A model generated the notes under the pieces. The model ran no database searches, was not told where the DNA came from, and saw only the letters and a program-made list of their open reading frames with translations. The translations under genes and the position numbers were made by a program. A stretch of DNA of 64,000 nucleotides from Dipteronia dyeriana (lineage: Eukaryota > Streptophyta > Magnoliopsida > Sapindales > Sapindaceae). The DNA lies in NCBI GenBank assembly GCA_032871835.1, contig CM065297.1:27413598-27477597 (forward strand). The letters are read 5' to 3'. The stretch's first letter is position 1; the number at the start of each line of letters is the position of its first letter. Positions 57,772 through 64,000 of the stretch are shown piece after piece.

Positions 57772-60332
57772 TAAAAATACAAACACGGTTAAATGCTCAA
57801 GGCTAACCTCGAGGGTGGGGGGGTGAATAGATTAAGCACCTTTTTCGACTCCCTTAGAAACAAACAAAAGTTTTTCCCTCTAGATTGCTTGTATCACAAT
57901 ATATATATCAATTAAAGACACTTAATCAATATATAAAACAAGCAAAGTGTGATACAAACAAGTAATCATAACACATACACAATTTATATTATAGAAAGGA
58001 AGTCAACTTACATATAAAGTTATATCCATAGTATTCAAATAACAAATACAAATATAATAGAGATAGGGATAGAGAAAAGTTGACACAAGATATAATGTGG
58101 TAAACCTCCGAAGAGGAAACATCCACGGGTTAGCAACCATCGGCAAAAAAAATCCACTAGTAGATAAGACAAGTACAATCTCTTAAGTGACCCCTTCACT
58201 TAGAAACTACCCTCCTATCCTACTCATAAAGATGTTTCCCTCTTGCTCAACAATCTGAGGTCTCACACCTCTCGTCAAGACTTCCTCGCTCACCCTTCCA
58301 GATCCTTACGACCCTAGGCAAGACTTCTTGCACAACTATCCGAGTCCTCCCGACTCTAGTCAAGACTTTCTTACCCACCCTTTCGGATTCTCACGACCCT
58401 AGGCAAGATTCTTGCTTAACTATCTGAGTCCTCCCGACTCTAGTCAAGACTTCCTTGCTTGAAAATCCAAGGTATCCCACCTCTTGCCAATACTTTCTTG
58501 CTCAACAACATAGGTCTCACACCTATTGTCAAGACTTCCTTCTCACAAGGCATCTAGGTGATCATGAATGCAAAACATAAACAAGCACGCAACATAGAAT
58601 GTTATGATCAACACATCCTATGGAAAATACTAGAAATGAGCATGAATGCACAAAACAAATGTAGTATAGTCAATCATGCATGTTTAATCCATCTAGATCA
58701 TGTAGGATATGTTCAACATTAATTACAACCTAGATACATGCATTGATCTAAAACTTGAATCACAAGATATGTTCAATTAACACATAATCAAGTTTAAATC
58801 TTATATACCAAAAATATGCTAAAATCATGTAACAAAGTCATTTAGATTAAAGCAATGAGTTCTAGAGCATATTTCCTATTCATAGATTCAACAAAGCACA
58901 TGCACAAAGAACACAAGCACATGTGTTATAGTGAGATTTTGGCCAAAGAGAGCCTAATACATGTGAGGAACTATTTTTCACAAAATCAATCAATCAAAGA
59001 TCATCAAATAGTCCTAGAATCAAAGCTAGTACAATACAATCCCAAACATGTGAAAACTTAGGCAAAATCAAAACCTAACTCAACATGTGAGATTTCAATT
59101 GAAACTCAATCTAGCTTTAAATGAGTTCAAAACTCAAATCAAAATTATCACAAGACACATATATATGTTGAAGAAGAAAACCCAAGGCAATTGACCAAGT
59201 TTTAAAAGAAAAATTTGAGAGAAAATCAATACCTTAGTTGATTTGGTGCAGTCCCGTTTTTGTGAGGTTAGACTCCAAAAACAGAAATAAAACAAACTTA
59301 AACCTTCAGAGGAAAGATGGAGAATGAATAGACAAACACTCTCAACTTTGAATCACTCAAATAGGAGTTCAAATAAAGAAGTTATGGTGTTTGGAAGGTG
59401 AGAAAATTCGGAGAGAAAATTCTGCACTCAAATTTTGAATCTCTTCTTAGAATGAAATGTGAGAGGGAAGGGATATATAAAGGAGAGGGAAAATGGACAT
59501 ATGAAATGATCAAAAGGGACAAGAAACAGCCAAGCTTGCTTGCTGCCCAAGCTGGCGCATGGGCATCTCGGGCAGCAAGCCTTCTGCCCCGAGATGGCCA
59601 TGTGCCATCTCGGGAAAGAAGAGCTTTGCTGTTTTCTTTTTCCCTCGACCTCCCTTCGCGTTCTTCTACCGTTTTCTGACCTCCAAACTCGGAATTCCAA
59701 TCCATTTGCGGATTATGAATCGTAACTCTTTCACGGACATGGATATATAAGATAATCAATCCAAAAAATAACAATTCGACTTGATATACAAAGACGAAGA
59801 CAATGTATGCAACATGAGTTGAAAGTTTAGTATCTTTTGACTTAGAACTTTAAATCAATAGTATGAGTAATCGAAATGACCGGAAATCAATCAAGAATGA
59901 ATTAAGACTAAATTCAAGTTCAAAATCCATGTTATACAAATATATACACATACAAACACAATTCACACTAGAATGCAAACTACATAGAGATAGTCTCCAA
60001 TCATGCATTTTCCAAAATCTGTTAGTTTCATACCAATGCATGAGCATTCATTTTCAAGGGTGTGAATTTGTTATAAATGGTACACAACGATGCAGAGACA
60101 CATATGAATGAATTGTATGTGTGTGTCTAAGCCTCGTTAGAGAAATATGTGGTTTTAGTATACATTTGTAGAACCATATGACATGCTTTCTCTTTGAAGA
60201 CTTTGAACTTGATTTGACTAGTGGTTCCTTCTTCTTTGAAGCTTGAATCATCATGAATCTAAATAAATACATCATTATAAGTAAACATCATATTGATATG
60301 GAATTAATGCCAACACAATCTAAAACCTAACA
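57772..60332 (-). repeat. B LTR 1 (5' LTR, probably a recombinant)
   Basis: 2561 bp, colinear with LTR 2. A TATA-like TTTATATATCC sits at about 59473-59481 on the minus strand. Its right flank is the element A target duplication, while its left side runs into the second copy's internal region. Confidence 0.92.
59588..59614. other. U3 hairpin in B LTR 1
   Basis: CCCGAGATGGC / GCCATCTCGGG, 11-bp perfect stem with a 5-base loop, about 100 bp upstream of the TATA-like site on the minus strand. Confidence 0.85.
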
Positions 60333-60684
60333 TCATTGATAGCTCAAATGATAACACTTGCAACCATAAGACCATCATTTATCTCAGGATTGAGATAGAC
60401 TCTCCGATTGCCTTCAAATGAAAACTTTTATCCATTGATGTTTCTAGATAAAGTTTTTCATTGTGACCCAATTCAATGCACCTGGTGCACTAGATTCTTT
60501 TGCCCAAAGACACCACACTTTGATGATTTTAGACTCATCATAACACATTTGATCCCACTCAAATGCTAGTAAAAGAATCTAAAACTTTAACAAGATAAAG
60601 ATGTCCAACCTTTATCTTAAGATGTGAATATTATTTAAAACTAACTAAAGAATTGTGTCTACCTCATACATATCTAGATGTATG
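60333..60684 (-). repeat. 5' LTR of element A, second part
   Basis: It starts with the target duplication tcatt and gatagctcaaatg, colinear with about 39943-40281. It ends at gatgtatg where element C begins. Confidence 0.9.
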
Positions 60685-61722
60685 TGTTAGGATTATGCTC
60701 AATAGCAAGAGTATAATAATGTATTTGACAATCTTTTCATATTAATCAAGTGATTTCTAGTTTAACAAATCTTAGAGCATTTATAGTTTAATTATTATAA
60801 TTTTCAAAAGTAAATAATCATAAGGTCAAAAGACTATGAGAAAAGAAGAATTGTTTGTACATCTTGATATGTATGAGGTAGACACAATTGTTTATGTTAG
60901 TCTTGAATAATATTCACAACTTAAGATAACGGTTGGGCGTCTTTATCTTGTTAAAGTTGTAGATTCTTTAGCTAGCAAATGAGTGGGATCAAATGTGTTA
61001 TGATGAGTCTAAAATCATCAAAGTGTGGTGTCTTTGGGCAAAAAGAATCTAGTGTATTGGGTGCATTGAATAGGATCACAGTGAAATACTTTATCCAAAA
61101 CCGTCATTGGATAAAAGTTTTTCACTTGAAGACAATCAGAGAGTCTATTTCAATTCTGAGATAAATGATGTACTTATGGTTGCAAGTGTTATCATTTGAG
61201 CTATCAATGAGTACGATTATATAGCATGGTCTATCCTCGATAGTTTGGTGGTATTCGTTTGTTAATCAATAGAGGACTTCATTTATAGATATGAACATCG
61301 TGGATCCATTTATTAAATGAGAGTAGAATATCATCATATATACCTATAATGGATTTAATAAAATAAGAAAAATAATATATATACCTATATATTGTTATAG
61401 GCGGCAAGACTAATGTATAAAAGCCTAAATATATTATTTTTTATTTTATTATTCAATTAAATAGAAGTTAATTAATTTGTTGATTAATAAATTATTTAAT
61501 TAAAAGTCAAAATCATTTTCCTAGCAGGAGATGGTCTCCTAAAATTATACTATTTTTGGTATTATAATTAATATTAAAGATTATATTTGATAAGTAGATA
61601 AATAAAAGGAATTATTTATCTAATCAAATTAGGAAGTCATTAACATGGTTACAAATACACTATTGAGTTGGATTAGGAGTCTTGGTGTATGAAAGAATTC
61701 TTTTTGGAAAAGGATTCTTGGT

Positions 61723-61868
61723 CACCAAGTAAATCTACCTAAGCGTAGAATTCTTCTTTGAAAATGATTCATAACCACTAAGTAAATCCACCTAAGGAAA
61801 TGATTCTTAACAACCAAGTAAATCCTTATTAGGAAAGGATTTGTAATCCTTATTAGGAAAGGATTTGT
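61723..61868 (+). repeat. Repeated motif and 24-bp tandem duplication upstream of the C TATA box
   Basis: Three copies of (c)aagtaaatcnacctaag-like sequence lie at about 61727, 61778 and 61814. They are followed by two perfect 24-bp copies of aatccttattaggaaagg.. (61821-61844, 61845-61868). Confidence 0.85.
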
Positions 61869-61873
61869 AATCC

Positions 61874-61882
61874 TATATATAG
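61874..61882 (+). promoter_or_regulatory. TATA box of element C LTR
   Basis: TATATATAG directly after the tandem duplication. Confidence 0.6.
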
Positions 61883-62518
61883 CAACTTGAAATTTTGGCC
61901 AGCCCTTATGATTTTTTGAAAAAAAAAATCGGCCAAGCAAGGTGATTTTCTAAGAGAGAATTCGACCAAGAAAGAGAGAATTTTGAGTGAGAAAAATTTA
62001 GGTTTTTGCTCTAGACAAAATTTGGTCAACTCATAAATAAAGGGTGTAGAATTCGGCCAAAGAGAAGAGAAAAAAAGGAACTCTTTTGTTTTTGATAGTA
62101 CACTAGTATCCTTTACATCAAAAGAGGTTTGTGTACAAAATCAAATCAGGTTCATGCGAGTTTCAATCAATTAGATTGATAGTTCACAAGTGACCGGACG
62201 TTCTTGGATTTTTCTCTTAGAGGATAATTGTAACTAACAAAGAAAAAGATTTTGTTTGTTTCCATCATCAGGTATACAATTTAAAGAAAGGGAGCCCACA
62301 CTCCTAGGTGATTCACGTTTGTGATTGGATTGGAAGATCTTGCGGATTCAATTCGGCGCTTGTTCAATCATCACGAGAAAAATGTACGACACCTTTTTTA
62401 TATACATCAATTAATCTAGGGTTAAGGTTCTTGTTATTAAAAAGGAAAATTTTTTATTTATACCGAAACCCTCATTTATTAAATTTTCACACTTTCGCTG
62501 TGCGTATTTTCCCTATAA

Positions 62519-62532
62519 TTGGTATCAGAGCC
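62519..62532 (+). promoter_or_regulatory. Primer binding site of element C
   Basis: ttggtatcagagcc, one base after the LTR end. Confidence 0.9.
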
Positions 62533-62658
62533 AGGTTGTACCCTTGATTAATTGATGTATGTGTATGTGAATATTTTTCTTTTTATTGTATATATGCATG
62601 TTTTAGAAAGAGATGACACTCTAGGTATTTGCATATATATTTACATTGGAATGTATGG

Positions 62659-62719
<61 letters not shown>

Positions 62720-63935
62720 ATATGTGGATTGTTAATGCTCAATTTTGGTCCTAGAATTTCAATGTATTTTGTCTTGGGATTGTAACAAGAATGGTGATCT
62801 TTCATCGCCATAATTTCCTTCTTGGTAGTTGCTAAGTTTTTTATTTATTATTTTGTTGTTGTAATAAAAAAAATACGCAGTATTTTTTATTTAAAATTCT
62901 TTTGTAATACATTCAAGTATCGAAGACTCGAAGGTTTGAAGAATTGGGAGCAACTGAAACAAGTTTGGGACCATGCGAGCCATAGCAACAAACGTGCATG
63001 TGAAGAGAACTTGGCCACGATTGTTGTGGCATGGGCTGCGCACTGCAGACCTATGGAAGCCATGGCTGTGCATGGCAGCCCATTAAGGGGTTGTGGCATG
63101 TGCACGCCCATGGGAGGGAGCCAAGGGTGCGCATGCCCATGGGAGGCAGCTGAGGGAGTCCAAAGGACGAAGGTCGTGAAAAGACTTGTTCGCCATGAAA
63201 GGAGTTTTTTGTATTCTAAGACATGTAATTTACTTGCTTTTCTAGGATGGACCAAAATTGTAGCTATTTATATTTTTGTAAATAATGCTATGTTTGTCGT
63301 TGTTTGATAACATGTCATATAGAATATGAGTGACACTCATATATCTCTTTTGGTATGAACATGCGTAGAATGGTTTAGGTATCTAAATTGGCATCTAGAT
63401 AACTTGATAAATCATTATTTGGAATTCGATCACACGCCTTAAATAATTGAACGGGAGAAGTTGTTTTGGAACACTTATGGCCTCAAAGTTTAGTTGAGCT
63501 TTATGTTTCATGTAATAACCTCCCAAGAGGTATTCATGAATGGAATTTAGCAAGATACTTCCTTACAAGGATAGACTAGATAATTAGCCCAAACGATATC
63601 TACTCCCAAAGGAGGGATATTCGTGAGGGATTATATTGAAGGTCGATAACCTAGTAACACACTCAATGTAATTTTATTAATATCCTCCCAAGAGTTCTTT
63701 TTAATAAAATTGCAAGGCTAACATTGAAAATTGTTGTTGTTATGTTAACAATTAGGTGGGACCTAGTCCAACTAGTAAATGGTGTGAACTCCCAAAGGAG
63801 GAGTAACGTTTATGGGTGTTAGATCACCGTTGAATTTTATGATTGAATTATATTATATATAATTCAAGATTAATATCCAAAAGTGTTATATCATGATTGT
63901 TTACTTATATAATTTTTGTTATTTTAAAAGAAATC
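62533..63935 (+). other. Element C leader with GC-rich ORF block
   Basis: It contains the compound microsatellite and an open frame 62822-63307 of 161 codons. The middle (about 62940-63180) is GC-rich and closely matches the element A leader; the peptide part SHSNKRACEE is shared. No known domain. By position it is an untranslated leader or carries an upstream ORF. Confidence 0.6.
62659..62716. repeat. Compound (AT)n(GT)n microsatellite
   Basis: About 11 AT units, then about 18 GT units. Confidence 0.96.
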
Positions 63936-64000
63936 ATGACCCCATCCCTAATCAACATCCTAAAAGATAATACTTTAACTGGTGGTAATTATGTCACATG
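63936..64000 (+). CDS. Element C Gag, N-terminal end only
   Basis: ATG 63936 opens MTPSLINILKDNTLTGGNYV, the copia Gag start, with no break up to the window edge. The same start is found in element A at 44125, which supports the choice. The frame beyond is unknown. Confidence 0.7.
   Translation, partial: MTPSLINILKDNTLTGGNYVT

Larger units (their letters stand above)
47264..60332 (-). mobile_element. Composite B: Sirevirus-like copia elements with three LTRs, no pol
   Basis: The outer ends are true LTR termini (tgaaaat at 47264, ctaaca at 60332), flanked by the 5-bp duplication tcatt (47259-47263 and 60333-60337). Inside, from left, are LTR 47264-48757, an 841-bp piece of the 3' internal region, LTR 49599-52232, a full internal region 52233-57771 and LTR 57772-60332. 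The internal region encodes Gag and an envelope-like/transposon protein, without protease, integrase, RT or RNase H. It is non-autonomous. Confidence 0.9.
38227..60684 (-). mobile_element. Element A: Ty1/copia retrotransposon, minus strand, interrupted by B and C
   Basis: The 3' LTR (38227-40429), polypurine tract, RNase H, RT, integrase, gag, leader, primer site (45505-45518) and 5' LTR (from 45520) are all in order on the minus strand. The 5' LTR is split: 45520-47263, then composite B, then 60333-60684, where element C begins. The last 148 bp or so of the LTR (matching 40282-40429) are not in the window. Coding regions carry frame changes, a missing protease and a changed integrase Glu, so A is dead. 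Confidence 0.92.
60685..62517 (+). repeat. 5' LTR of element C
   Basis: It begins tgttaggattatgctc and ends ttttccctata (CA changed to TA). It matches the element A LTR in reverse but lacks roughly 500 bp around 61345, where catcatatata joins atggatttaataaa. Confidence 0.93.
60685..64000 (+). mobile_element. Element C: copia element of the A family, plus strand, cut by the window end
   Basis: A complete 5' LTR (60685-62517), initiator-Met primer site, leader and the first codons of gag are present. It lies inside the 5' LTR of element A in opposite orientation. Pol and the 3' LTR lie beyond the window. Confidence 0.92.

Overview
This is an AT-rich eudicot-type plant nuclear window made almost entirely of transposable elements. 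Plant origin is shown by plant-lineage LTR retrotransposons (Ty1/copia of Tnt1-94 and Sirevirus type, Ty3/gypsy of the Tat lineage with two RNase H domains), L1-type LINE remnants, long AT microsatellites and a decayed plant alpha-carbonic anhydrase gene with GT-AG introns. I see no intact host gene, no tRNA or rRNA and no CRISPR. I cannot name the species.

Layout. 1-6961: a plus-strand copia element whose 5' LTR lies left of the window; gag and pol are broken by stops and frameshifts, and a 3' LTR starts at 4890. 8274-9649: minus-strand LINE ORF2 tail (zinc finger plus RNase H). 10023-11757 and 12425-14690: two Sirevirus-like LTRs in opposite orientation, separated by a 272-bp tandem duplication; the second keeps about 1.4 kb of internal sequence. 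16063-16872: copia integrase fragment. 17296-18202: alpha-carbonic anhydrase pseudogene. 21732-33935: a complete-length Tat-lineage gypsy element (LTRs 862 and 900 bp, 5-bp TSD tatat). Its sense polyprotein is dead, but its 3' part carries a 91-bp tandem array and a separate antisense gene with two apparent introns. 35775-37827: LINE ORF1 remnant, joined to a copia RT fragment (37828-38226).

38227 to the end is a nest. Element A (copia, minus strand) has its 3' LTR at 38227-40429 and its 5' LTR from 45520. That 5' LTR is interrupted by the Sirevirus-like composite B (47264-60332, minus, TSD tcatt). It resumes at 60333 and is interrupted again at 60684 by element C (plus strand, same family as A), which runs off the window.

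Composite B has three LTRs. It is best explained by one B copy inserting into another, followed by recombination between their 5' LTRs. B encodes a long two-zinc-knuckle Gag and a protein resembling the plant transposon/envelope-like proteins of Sireviruses, but no protease, integrase, RT or RNase H, so it must depend on another element's enzymes. The points most worth a second look are the spliced antisense gene of the gypsy element, the pol-less B family, and a U3 hairpin kept by a compensatory change among B-type LTRs.
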